DNA of 64,000 nt from Acetobacteraceae bacterium (GTDB lineage Bacteria > Pseudomonadota > Alphaproteobacteria > Acetobacterales > Acetobacteraceae), in NCBI GenBank assembly GCA_027487385.1, contig JAIYDS010000022.1:1-64000 (forward strand). Reading direction: 5' to 3'. The notes beneath the pieces were generated by a model. It was not told the DNA's origin. It was given only the letters and a program-made list of their open reading frames with translations, and ran no database searches. How positions within the stretch are numbered: the first letter of the stretch is position 1; each line of letters begins with the position of its first letter. Shown one piece after another: positions 34,291 to 41,657 of the stretch. Position numbers and translations under genes: made by a program.

Positions 34291-35081
34291 TGTTCGACGC
34301 ATTCCTGATGGGCGTGGTGGAGGGTCTCACCGAATTCCTCCCCATCTCCTCCACCGGCCATCTCATCCTGATGGGCGAGTTGCTGGGCTTCCAGGGCCCG
34401 CCGGGCAAGGTCTTCGAGATCTCCATCCAGTTGGGCGCCATCCTCGCCGTCATCGTGGTGTTCTGGCGCAAGCTGCTGGATGTGGCGTTGGGCATGTGGA
34501 AGCCGCGCACGGCCGAGCGCTATTTCGCCGTCAACATCGCGCTGGCCTTCCTGCCCGCGATGATCATCGGCGCCACGCTGCACGGGACGATCACCGGGCT
34601 GCTCTTCAACCCCTGGGTGGTCAGCGTGGCGCTGATCGTGGGCGGGGTGGTGATCATCGTGATCGAGCGACGGATCCAGGTGCCGACCATCCGGTCCATC
34701 CCCGAGATCGGGCCGCTGGCCGCGCTGCTGATCGGCTTTGGCCAGGCGCTGGCGATGATCCCGGGCACCTCGCGCTCGGGGGCCACCATCATCACCGCGC
34801 TGCTCTGCGGCGTGGACCGCAAGACGGCGGCGGAGTTCAGCTTCATCCTGGCGATCCCGACCATGCTGGCCGCCACCGCCTATTCGCTGCTGAAGGCGCG
34901 CAGCGAACTCTCGATGGAGGGGCTTGGGCAGATCGGCATCGGCTTCGCCACCGCCTTCGTCGTGGCCCTGGTGACGGTGCGGGCGGTGCTGGCCGTGATC
35001 GGCCGTATCGGCTTCACGCCCTTTGGCTGGTATCGCATCGCCATCGGCACGGTGATGCTCGTCGTGCTCAGCCTTGGCTGA
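34290..35081 (+). CDS. uppP: Undecaprenyl-diphosphatase UppP (BacA)
   Basis: A 263-residue inner-membrane phosphatase that recycles the lipid carrier for peptidoglycan and polysaccharide synthesis. EGLTEFLPISSTGHL and PGTSRSGAT are the two catalytic motifs, set among about eight hydrophobic helices. Length is normal. Its last codons (encoding LSLG) and stop are part of the first unit of the tandem repeat at 35067. Confidence 0.96.
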   Translation: MFDAFLMGVVEGLTEFLPISSTGHLILMGELLGFQGPPGKVFEISIQLGAILAVIVVFWRKLLDVALGMWKPRTAERYFAVNIALAFLPAMIIGATLHGTITGLLFNPWVVSVALIVGGVVIIVIERRIQVPTIRSIPEIGPLAALLIGFGQALAMIPGTSRSGATIITALLCGVDRKTAAEFSFILAIPTMLAATAYSLLKARSELSMEGLGQIGIGFATAFVVALVTVRAVLAVIGRIGFTPFGWYRIAIGTVMLVVLSLG

Positions 35082-35194
35082 GCACGCGGGAAACGATTCG
35101 CTCAACCTTGGCTGAGCACGCGGGCGAAGATTCGCTCAGCCTTGGCTGAGCACGCGGGCAAAGTTTCGCTCAGCCTCGGCTGAGCGCGCCGGGG
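35067..35194. repeat. 34-bp tandem repeat, about 3.7 units, each with a hairpin
   Basis: Units at 35067-35100, 35101-35134 and 35135-35168 are followed by a partial unit from 35169. Each holds CTCAGCC-TT-GGCTGAG, a perfect 7-bp stem with slight drift in units 2 and 4, then CACGCGGG and a spacer ending in TTCG. Unit 1 includes the end of uppP. Stacked hairpins after a gene suggest iterated termination or mRNA protection. Confidence 0.88.
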
Positions 35195-35268
35195 CAACCG
35201 CCGCACCCGATGGGGCGTTGCAGACGGGACCGCGGATTTCGCGGCCGCCCCTTCCGGAGCATTCCCCC

Positions 35269-35433
35269 ATGCGCCTCTCGCCCGCCCTCGCCCTCGGCGC
35301 CCTGCTCGCCGCCCCGCTCCTGGCCGCCTGCACCGTCAACAACCCGCCCGCCGCACCGGTCATCGTGCAGGAGCGCGTCGCGGCCCCCACGCAGATCGTC
35401 ACCCCGCCGCCCGTCGTGCTGCAGCGCTACTGA
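35269..35433 (+). CDS. Small lipoprotein, unknown function
   Basis: A 54-residue protein with a signal peptide and lipobox LLAAC at about residues 15-19, then a Pro/Val-rich tail (VTPPPVVLQRY). No domain is recognised. The ATG at 35269 places the hydrophobic segment correctly; a longer frame from 35218 puts Arg/Pro-rich sequence in front. It is followed after 12 bp by another exported protein. Confidence 0.6.
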   Translation: MRLSPALALGALLAAPLLAACTVNNPPAAPVIVQERVAAPTQIVTPPPVVLQRY

Positions 35434-35445
35434 GCGGGCGCCGAC

Positions 35446-35880
35446 ATGCAGCGCATCGCCCTGATGGCCGCCAGCCTGATGCTGGCCGCCCCCGCCTGGG
35501 CCCAGCCCTTCCCCGACAAGGGCAACCCGCGCGAGGACGGGATCACCGAGCAGCGGCGCGAGATGACGCGCCGGGGCGAGGCCTTCGTCCCGCAGCAGAA
35601 TCGCGAAAGCCGGCAGGGCGATGCGCTGGAGCATGAGACCAGCCAGGAATGGCTGAAGGAAGCCCAGACCGCCCTGCGCGCCGGCCAGCTGGGCCAGGCC
35701 AATGAGTATCTGGAACGCGCGGCGACCCGCCTGCTCAGCCGCAGCACCGAGCCAAGCCAGGCCGGCGCCCCGATGCAGGACAGCCGCCTCGCCCTCATCA
35801 CCGAGGCGCGCCAGTCGCTCCAGCGCCGCGACCGCCCGGCGGCGGAACGGCAGATTGACCGGGCGCTCCTCGCCCATTGA
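35446..35880 (+). CDS. Periplasmic protein of unknown function
   Basis: A 144-residue protein with a clear Sec signal peptide cleaved after APAWA. The mature part is highly charged and helical (WLKEAQTALRAGQLGQANEY; AERQIDRALLAH), resembling single tetratricopeptide-like helices but with no defined repeat. It is probably co-transcribed with the small lipoprotein before it. No function can be assigned. Confidence 0.7.
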   Translation: MQRIALMAASLMLAAPAWAQPFPDKGNPREDGITEQRREMTRRGEAFVPQQNRESRQGDALEHETSQEWLKEAQTALRAGQLGQANEYLERAATRLLSRSTEPSQAGAPMQDSRLALITEARQSLQRRDRPAAERQIDRALLAH

Positions 35881-36010
35881 GGCGCCCGCGGGTGGCGGGC
35901 CAGGGCGCGGCGGCGGCCGTGCCACAAAACTGTCACTCCCCAAGCTCCCGGCCAGCTTCTATGGCGGAGCCCGCTTGGCCGATCGTCGCACAAGATTCAG
36001 GGGATTTTCC

Positions 36011-36349
36011 GTGGACATCACGTTTGAACAATTGCCGTCCGGCGTCACCGTCATCAGCCTCAAGGGGCGGCTGGACATCACCGGCGCCATGAAGATCGAC
36101 GTGCAATTCTCGGCCGTGACGGCGGCCAACCGCGCCGTGGTGGTGGATCTGGGGGGCGTGGAGTTCCTGGCCTCGATGGGGCTGCGCACGCTCATCGTGG
36201 GGGCCAAGTCCATGCACAGCAAAGCCGGCCGCATGGTGCTCTGGCGCCCCCGCCCCGTGGTCGAGGAAGTGCTGGTCACCAGCGGCACCAGCACGCTGAT
36301 CCCCATCGTGCAGGATTTCGCCGAGGCCGAGGCCCAGGCGCTGGGCTGA
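36011..36349 (+). CDS. STAS-domain anti-sigma factor antagonist
   Basis: A 112-residue SpoIIAA/RsbV-like protein. ISLKGRLDITGAMKI and VDLGGVEFLASMGLRTLI are the STAS signature, with the phospho-acceptor serine in ASMG. It would bind and be phosphorylated by the kinase encoded 2 bp downstream. There is no ATG; GTG at 36011 is preceded by AGGGGA seven bases upstream. No sigma factor or phosphatase is adjacent. Confidence 0.85.
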   Translation: MDITFEQLPSGVTVISLKGRLDITGAMKIDVQFSAVTAANRAVVVDLGGVEFLASMGLRTLIVGAKSMHSKAGRMVLWRPRPVVEEVLVTSGTSTLIPIVQDFAEAEAQALG

Positions 36350-36351
36350 AC

Positions 36352-36750
36352 ATGCCCGCCCTCCAGCTCACCGCTGACCTCGCCGAGATGCCGCGCCTCG
36401 CCGCCTGGGTGGGGGCGGAGGCCGCTTCCCTCGGGCTGGAGGGGCGGCAGCTCTACGCCATCGAGCTTTGCCTGGAGGAGGTGGTGGCCAATCTGGTGCT
36501 GCATGCCACGCCGAGTGGCGCGGCACCCATCGCCGTCACCATCCGGCTGGAGACGGCGCCGCTGCGCCTCGTGGTGGAGGATGACGCGCTGCCCTTCGAC
36601 CCGACCGGGGCCGTCCTGGCGCCGCAGCCGCAAAGCCTGGAGGAAGCCGGTGTCGGCGGCCTGGGGCTCGGCCTGGTGCAGAGCTTCTCCGCCTGGCGCG
36701 AATACGTCAGCGAGGCGGGGCGGAACCGGCTGGTGCTGGGCTTCGCCTGA
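36352..36750 (+). CDS. RsbW-like anti-sigma factor serine kinase
   Basis: A 132-residue single-domain GHKL ATPase. LCLEEVVANLVLHA is the N-box and GLGLGLVQSF the G2-type glycine box; DDALPFDP corresponds to the D-x-G region. It is predicted to switch between a sigma factor or other target and the STAS protein. It is co-transcribed with that gene and convergent with the DUF2889 gene 2 bp away. Confidence 0.85.
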   Translation: MPALQLTADLAEMPRLAAWVGAEAASLGLEGRQLYAIELCLEEVVANLVLHATPSGAAPIAVTIRLETAPLRLVVEDDALPFDPTGAVLAPQPQSLEEAGVGGLGLGLVQSFSAWREYVSEAGRNRLVLGFA

Positions 36751-36752
36751 CT

Positions 36753-37346
36753 TCAGATCGGCGTTTCTTCCACCTTCTGGGCCAGATCGCTCCACTCGGG
36801 CCATTTCTTGCGCACCACCGGGCTGTTCGGCGCATAGGCGTGGCAGGTGCCGAGCAAGGTGGGGCGCCGCCGCGGGGCGCCCTCGGCCTCGGCCTTGCGC
36901 TGCGCCGCCTGGCGGCGGTTGCGCAGCGGCCACATGGTCTGGAAGGCCACGGTGCCCATCTGGGCCAGCACCTCGCGCAGATGGGTGCAGCCCAGCACGC
37001 CGCCCACCCGCTCATTCACCGCGCGGTTGAAGCCCGGACCGATGCTCAACCCCGCGAGATTGGCAAAGGCCGGCGTGGCGCCGGTGCAGACGGCGAAGGG
37101 CGTGTGGTCCGAGGCGGCCTCGCAAGCCACGATCAGCATGTCCTCATTGATCGTCATCCGCACCCACATCCCATGGATCGGATCGCCGGGACCGACCTGG
37201 CCGCGATGCTCCGAGGGGAAGCCATAGGTCTTGGTGTCGGTCAGATGCGCCTCGATATCCACGAGGCCATCCTCGCGCACATAGCCGCGCAGCTGGATGT
37301 CGCGCAGGTGTTCGAGCTTGCGGGGGGCGGGGGCGGAGAGCGGCAT
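36753..37346 (-). CDS. DUF2889 family protein
   Basis: A 197-residue protein of the DUF2889 family, unknown function. GYVREDGLVDIEAHLTDTK, a HGMWVRMTI segment, ACEAASDHTPFAVC and GGVLGCTHLREVL are the conserved blocks, with the GCTHL motif suggestive of metal or cofactor binding. No signal peptide. The single gene is divergent from secB by 119 bp. Confidence 0.8.
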   Translation of the reverse strand: MPLSAPAPRKLEHLRDIQLRGYVREDGLVDIEAHLTDTKTYGFPSEHRGQVGPGDPIHGMWVRMTINEDMLIVACEAASDHTPFAVCTGATPAFANLAGLSIGPGFNRAVNERVGGVLGCTHLREVLAQMGTVAFQTMWPLRNRRQAAQRKAEAEGAPRRRPTLLGTCHAYAPNSPVVRKKWPEWSDLAQKVEETPI

Positions 37347-37465
37347 GCGCCAGAGATAGGCGCTTGGTGCGCCGCCGGAAAGGCCCGCCGCAAGGCTCTC
37401 CCGTCTGGCGGCACCGGGCGGCGCGTGGTAGCCGCGCCCATCAGATTTGACCGAGAGGCCCTTTC

Positions 37466-37945
37466 ATGTCCGACCAGCCCATGCCGCCCGCGAATGGCAG
37501 CGCCGACCAGCAGCCCATGCCGATCGTGCTGAACATCCAGTTCACCAAGGACCTCAGCTTCGAAGTCCCCGGCGCGCCGGAAATCTTCGCGACCCTGCGC
37601 GAGCAGCCGCGGGTGGACCTGGCGCTGGACGTGCAGGCGCGCCCGATCCAGGAAGGCCAGAATGTCTTCGAAGTGTCGCTGATGATCCGCGCCGATGCGA
37701 AGGTGGGCGAGACCGCCTGCTTCATCGCCGAGCTCACCTATTGCGGCATCTTCACGCTGAACGTCCCGCAGGAGCATCTGGAGCCGGTGCTGCTGGTGGA
37801 ATGCCCACGCCTGCTCTTCCCCTTCGCCCGCAACATCCTGGCCGATGTGACGCGCGAGGGTGGCTTCCCGCCGGTGATGCTGAACCCGATCGACTTCGTG
37901 CAGCTCTGGCAGAATCGGCGCGCCCAGCCGGTCGGCACGGCCTGA
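37466..37945 (+). CDS. secB: Protein-export chaperone SecB
   Basis: A 159-residue cytosolic tetrameric chaperone that holds preproteins unfolded for SecA. LNIQFTKDLSFEVPGAP is the family opening, AELTYCGIF and LLVECPRLLFPFARNI the core, and GGFPPVMLNPIDF the C-terminal groove. GAGAGG lies a few bases upstream. Single-gene unit followed by a hairpin. Confidence 0.95.
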   Translation: MSDQPMPPANGSADQQPMPIVLNIQFTKDLSFEVPGAPEIFATLREQPRVDLALDVQARPIQEGQNVFEVSLMIRADAKVGETACFIAELTYCGIFTLNVPQEHLEPVLLVECPRLLFPFARNILADVTREGGFPPVMLNPIDFVQLWQNRRAQPVGTA

Positions 37946-37968
37946 AGCCGGGAACCGCATTCCTGGCT
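37946..37968 (+). terminator. Hairpin after secB
   Basis: AGCCGGGAA and TTCCTGGCT form a 9-bp stem with one mismatch around CCGCA, starting next to the secB stop. There is no T-run, so termination would be weak. Confidence 0.4.
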
Positions 37969-38009
37969 GAGGCAAAGTTGTAAATAATTGCTCGCTTTGC
38001 ACGCAATGC

Positions 38010-38039
38010 TTGCATTCCCTTGATTCCACTCCCTCTAAT
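38010..38039 (+). promoter_or_regulatory. Possible sigma-70 promoter of the polysaccharide cluster
   Basis: TTGCAT at 38010-38015 and TCTAAT at 38034-38039 are separated by 18 nt in the most AT-rich part of the 123-bp gap. The -10 box lies 29 nt before the ATG at 38069, which has CAGGG as ribosome site. It is the only plausible promoter in front of the five-gene cluster. Confidence 0.4.
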
Positions 38040-38068
38040 AATGGGCGTGTTTCATCAGGGTTTCGCAT

Positions 38069-39262
38069 ATGGCGCCTCTGTCTGCCGCCTTCCCGGCCTT
38101 TGCCCGGCCCAACCGAAGCCTTCGGGTCGCCTCGCCCGAGGCGCTGCATCTCTCGCCCCCGCATCTGGTGGGGAGCGAGCTGGAGATGCTGCGCCTCTCG
38201 CTCGAATCCGGCTGGCTGGCCCCCGCCGGCCCCGGCCTCACCGCCTTCGAGGGCGCGCTGGCCGAGGTCATGCAAATACCGCATGCGCTGGCCACCGCCT
38301 CCGGCACGGCGGCGCTGCACCTGGCCTTCCGCCTGCTCGGCGTCGTCCCGGGCGATGAGGTCTGGGCGCCGACGCTGACCTTCGTCGCCAGCGTGGCGCC
38401 CGCGGTGCAGATGGGTGCGCGGCCTCGTTTCCTCGATGTGGATCCGGCGAGCTGGACGCTCGACCCCTGGCTGCTGCGCGATGAGCTGCATGCCGCCGCC
38501 CGGCGCGGCCGCCTGCCGCGCTGCGTCGTCTCGGCCGATCTCTACGGCCAGCCGGCCGATATCGCCGCCATCGGCGCGGCCTGCGCCGAATGGGGCGTGC
38601 CGCTGCTCTCCGACAGCGCCTGCGCCCTGGGCGCCGAGCAGCATGGGCTGCCGGCCGGCCATGGCGCGCGGCTGGTGGCGCTGAGCTTCAACGGCAACAA
38701 GATCATCACCGCCGGCGGCGGCGGCGCCCTGCTGGCCGAGGAGCCCGGGCTGATCGCCCAGGCCCGCGCCCTGGCGACCCAGGCGAAGGAGCCCGCGCCG
38801 CACTACCAGCACGAAACCACCGGCTTCAACTACGCCATGAGCTCGCTGCTCGCCGCCGTCGGCCAGGCGCAATTGCCCAGCCTGCCCGCGCGGGTTGTCG
38901 CCCGCCGCGCCATCTTCGAGCGCTACCGGGAGGCGCTGGGCCATCTGCCCGGCATTTCCTTCATGCCGGAGCCGGGCTGGGCCCGCTCCTCGCGCTGGCT
39001 CAGCGTCATGCTAGTGGACCCGCGGGCCTTCGGCGCGGATCGCGAGCAGTTGCGCCGCGCCCTGGCCGAGCAGGGCATCGAAAGCCGCCCGGTCTGGAAG
39101 CCGCTGCACCTGCAGCCCGCCTTCCGCGATGCGCCAGCGGTCGGCGGGGCCGTGGCGGCCGGGCTGTTCGAGCGCGGGCTCTGCCTGCCCTCCGGCAGCG
39201 CCATGGGTCCGGCCGAGCAGGCGCGGGTCATCAGCCTGTTGCGCTGGCTGCACCGGCGCTGA
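38069..39262 (+). CDS. DegT/DnrJ/EryC1/StrS aminotransferase
   Basis: A 397-residue PLP enzyme of the sugar aminotransferase family that typically aminates a nucleotide-linked 4-keto sugar. LATASGTAALHLAFRLLGV is the opening motif, PTLTFVASVAPAVQMGA the nucleotide-sugar site, LLSDSACALGA the PLP aspartate, and SFNGNKIITAGGGG carries the PLP lysine. It starts the polysaccharide cluster and would use the product of the CapD-type dehydratase at 41658. The exact sugar is unknown. Confidence 0.85.
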   Translation: MAPLSAAFPAFARPNRSLRVASPEALHLSPPHLVGSELEMLRLSLESGWLAPAGPGLTAFEGALAEVMQIPHALATASGTAALHLAFRLLGVVPGDEVWAPTLTFVASVAPAVQMGARPRFLDVDPASWTLDPWLLRDELHAAARRGRLPRCVVSADLYGQPADIAAIGAACAEWGVPLLSDSACALGAEQHGLPAGHGARLVALSFNGNKIITAGGGGALLAEEPGLIAQARALATQAKEPAPHYQHETTGFNYAMSSLLAAVGQAQLPSLPARVVARRAIFERYREALGHLPGISFMPEPGWARSSRWLSVMLVDPRAFGADREQLRRALAEQGIESRPVWKPLHLQPAFRDAPAVGGAVAAGLFERGLCLPSGSAMGPAEQARVISLLRWLHRR

Positions 39263-39306
39263 CCATGGCGGCGGCCCCGCCCTGGCCGGCGCGGGCCTAG
39301 CCCCGC

Positions 39307-40527
39307 TTGGCGCGCATCCTTTACCTGCATCAGCATTTCTCCACGCCCGAGGGGGCGGCGGGCACGCGCAGCCATGCCTTGGCCCGCGCGCTGGCGCAGC
39401 GCGGCCATGCGGTGACCCTGGCCTGCGGCCAATGGCAGGGCGCCGTGACCGGCCTCGCCGGCCCTTTCCGCCATGGCGCGCGCCAAGGCCGAGTCGCCGG
39501 GTTCGAGGTGGTGGAATTCGCCATCCCCTGCGGCAATGCCCAGGGCCTGCCCGCCCGCACGCTGGCCTTCCTGCGCTATGCCGCCCGCGCCGCGCGCCTG
39601 GCCGGCCGCCCGGGCTGGGATCTGGTGATCGCCTCCTCCACCCCGCTCAGCGTGGCGCTGCCCGCACTCTGGGCGCGGCGGCGGCGCGGCACGCCCTTCC
39701 TGTTCGAAATCCGCGACCCCTGGCCCGAACTCCCCGCCGCGCTGGGCCTGCGCGCGCCGCTGCTGCTGCCGGCCATGGAGCGCCTGGCCCGCGCCGCCTG
39801 CCAGGGCGCCAGCGCCGTCATCGCCCTGACCCCCGGCATGGGCGAGACGGCGCTGGCGCGCGGCACGCCGCCCGACCGGCTGCACATCATCGGCCAGGGC
39901 TGTGACCTCGACCTGTTCGGCCCGCAGATCGCCCCCTGGCGGCCCGATGTGGCGGGCAGCCAGGAGATGCTGGCCGTCTATGCCGGCGCGCATGGCCGCG
40001 CCAATGGGCTGGGCTTCCTGATCGAGGTCGCCTCGCATCTCCAGGCGGCCGGCGAGCGGCGGGTGCGCCTGCTGCTGGTGGGTGAGGGCAGCGAGAAGCC
40101 CGTCCTCATGCGGCAGGCGGCCCAGCAGGATCTGGCCAATCTCAGCTTCCTCGACCCTCTTCCGAAGCGGGAACTGGCCGGCCTGCTGGCCGGCAGCCAA
40201 GTGGGGCTGCTCTGCCTGGCACCCATCCCCGCCTTCGCCGAATGGACCGCGCCCAACAAGCTGATGGACTACCTGGCCGCCGGCCGACCCATCCTCTCCA
40301 ATGTCCCGGGCGAGGCGGCGCGGCTGCTGGCGGCCGGCCGCTGCGGTGAAACCCTTTCGAGCCCCGCGGAATGTGCCGCCGCCCTCACCCGCCTCGCCGC
40401 CGAACCCGCCCGGCGCGAGGCGATGGGCCTGGCCGCCCGCCGCCTGGCCGAGCGCCAGCATGACCGCCGCCTGCTCGCCGCCCGCTTCGTGGCGGCGGTC
40501 GAGGGCGCGCTGGCGGGCCGCGCATGA
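39307..40527 (+). CDS. Glycosyltransferase family 4 (WbuB-like)
   Basis: A 406-residue GT-B enzyme. LYLHQHFSTPEGAAGTRSH is the N-terminal acceptor-side motif typical of WbuB-like transferases, LFEIRDPWPELPAALG lies in the first domain, and LLLVGEGSEKP and NKLMDYLAAGRPIL the donor-sugar site with its conserved acidic residue. No ATG precedes this region; TTG at 39307 is the likely start. It overlaps the next glycosyltransferase by 4 nt. It likely adds one sugar during repeat-unit assembly on the inner membrane face. Confidence 0.83.
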   Translation: MARILYLHQHFSTPEGAAGTRSHALARALAQRGHAVTLACGQWQGAVTGLAGPFRHGARQGRVAGFEVVEFAIPCGNAQGLPARTLAFLRYAARAARLAGRPGWDLVIASSTPLSVALPALWARRRRGTPFLFEIRDPWPELPAALGLRAPLLLPAMERLARAACQGASAVIALTPGMGETALARGTPPDRLHIIGQGCDLDLFGPQIAPWRPDVAGSQEMLAVYAGAHGRANGLGFLIEVASHLQAAGERRVRLLLVGEGSEKPVLMRQAAQQDLANLSFLDPLPKRELAGLLAGSQVGLLCLAPIPAFAEWTAPNKLMDYLAAGRPILSNVPGEAARLLAAGRCGETLSSPAECAAALTRLAAEPARREAMGLAARRLAERQHDRRLLAARFVAAVEGALAGRA

Positions 40528-41627
40528 TCCTGATGCTCTCCGCCGCCCATCCGGGCGATGACATGCGCGTGGCCCGCAAGCAGGGCGCGGCCCTGGCGGC
40601 TGAGGGCTGGCCCGTGCTGCATCTCTGCCCGCATCCCGGCAGCGGCGCCGTGATTCCCGGCGTGGCGGTGGAGGCGCTCCGCCTTCCCCGCCGGCGCCAG
40701 CGCTGGTGGCCGCTCTATCGCCGCGCCGTCGCGCTGCGGCCGCGCGTGATCCATGCCTCGGAGCCCGATTCCTGGGCGGTGGCGCTGCTGGCCGGCTGGC
40801 GCTGCGGCGCCCGCGTGGTGCTGGATGTGCATGAGCATTACCCCTCGCGGCTCGACAGCCGCCTGCCCGGCTGGGCGCGCCCCGCCGCGCGCGGCGCCAT
40901 TCGCCGCGCCATGTGCGCCATGGGCCGGCGCGCCGATGCCGTGGTGCTGGCCAAGGATGGCCTGGCCGAGGATTTTCCCGGCGCGCGGCGCCTCGTCCCC
41001 GTGCGCAACCATGCCCTGGTGGCCGAGGGGCTGCCCCGGCGCGAGCATCGCGCGGGGCCGTTGACGCTGCTGCATCTGGGCGCCATCGGCCGGGCGCGCG
41101 GCTGGCCGGCCCTGCTGGCGGCGCTGGCCCTTTGCCCCGAAGACACGCGGCTGCTCGTCATCGGCCGCTTCACCGATGGCAGCGAGGCCGAATTCCGCGC
41201 CGAAGCCGAAGCGCGCGGCCTCACCCCCCGCATCACCCTCGCCGGCTGGCTGCCGGCCGAGGCGGCGCTGGCCCGCGCCGCCGCCGAGGCCGACATCAAC
41301 CTCGTCCTCTTCCAGCCGGGCGAGGAAAACCATCGCCTGGCCCTGCCCCACAAGCTCTTTGACGGCATGGCGATCGGCCTGCCGGTCATCGCGCCCGATT
41401 TCGCGACCGGCGTGGCCGGGATCATCCAGGACTCCGGCTGCGGCCTGCTGGTGGATGTGACCCGCCCCGCCGCCATCGCCGCCGCCGTGGCGGAGCTCAG
41501 CGACCCCGCCCGCCGCGCCGCCCTGGGGGAGGCCGGCTGGCAGGCGGCGCGCGGCGCCTGGGGCTGGCCGGCCGAGGCGGCGCGGCTGGTGGCGCTCTAT
41601 CGGGAGTTGCTGGGGCCGCCGGTTTGA
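40524..41627 (+). CDS. Glycosyltransferase family 4
   Basis: A 367-residue GT-B enzyme. VHEHYPSRLDSRLPGWARP and LTLLHLGAIGRARGW mark the two Rossmann domains, and LPHKLFDGMAIGLPVIA is the donor-binding motif. Start overlaps the previous gene (ATGA). Substrates are not determinable; position suggests the second sugar of the same glycan. Confidence 0.82.
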   Translation: MILMLSAAHPGDDMRVARKQGAALAAEGWPVLHLCPHPGSGAVIPGVAVEALRLPRRRQRWWPLYRRAVALRPRVIHASEPDSWAVALLAGWRCGARVVLDVHEHYPSRLDSRLPGWARPAARGAIRRAMCAMGRRADAVVLAKDGLAEDFPGARRLVPVRNHALVAEGLPRREHRAGPLTLLHLGAIGRARGWPALLAALALCPEDTRLLVIGRFTDGSEAEFRAEAEARGLTPRITLAGWLPAEAALARAAAEADINLVLFQPGEENHRLALPHKLFDGMAIGLPVIAPDFATGVAGIIQDSGCGLLVDVTRPAAIAAAVAELSDPARRAALGEAGWQAARGAWGWPAEAARLVALYRELLGPPV

Positions 41628-41657
41628 GTGCCGGGCGGAACGACCTATAAGCCCGCA

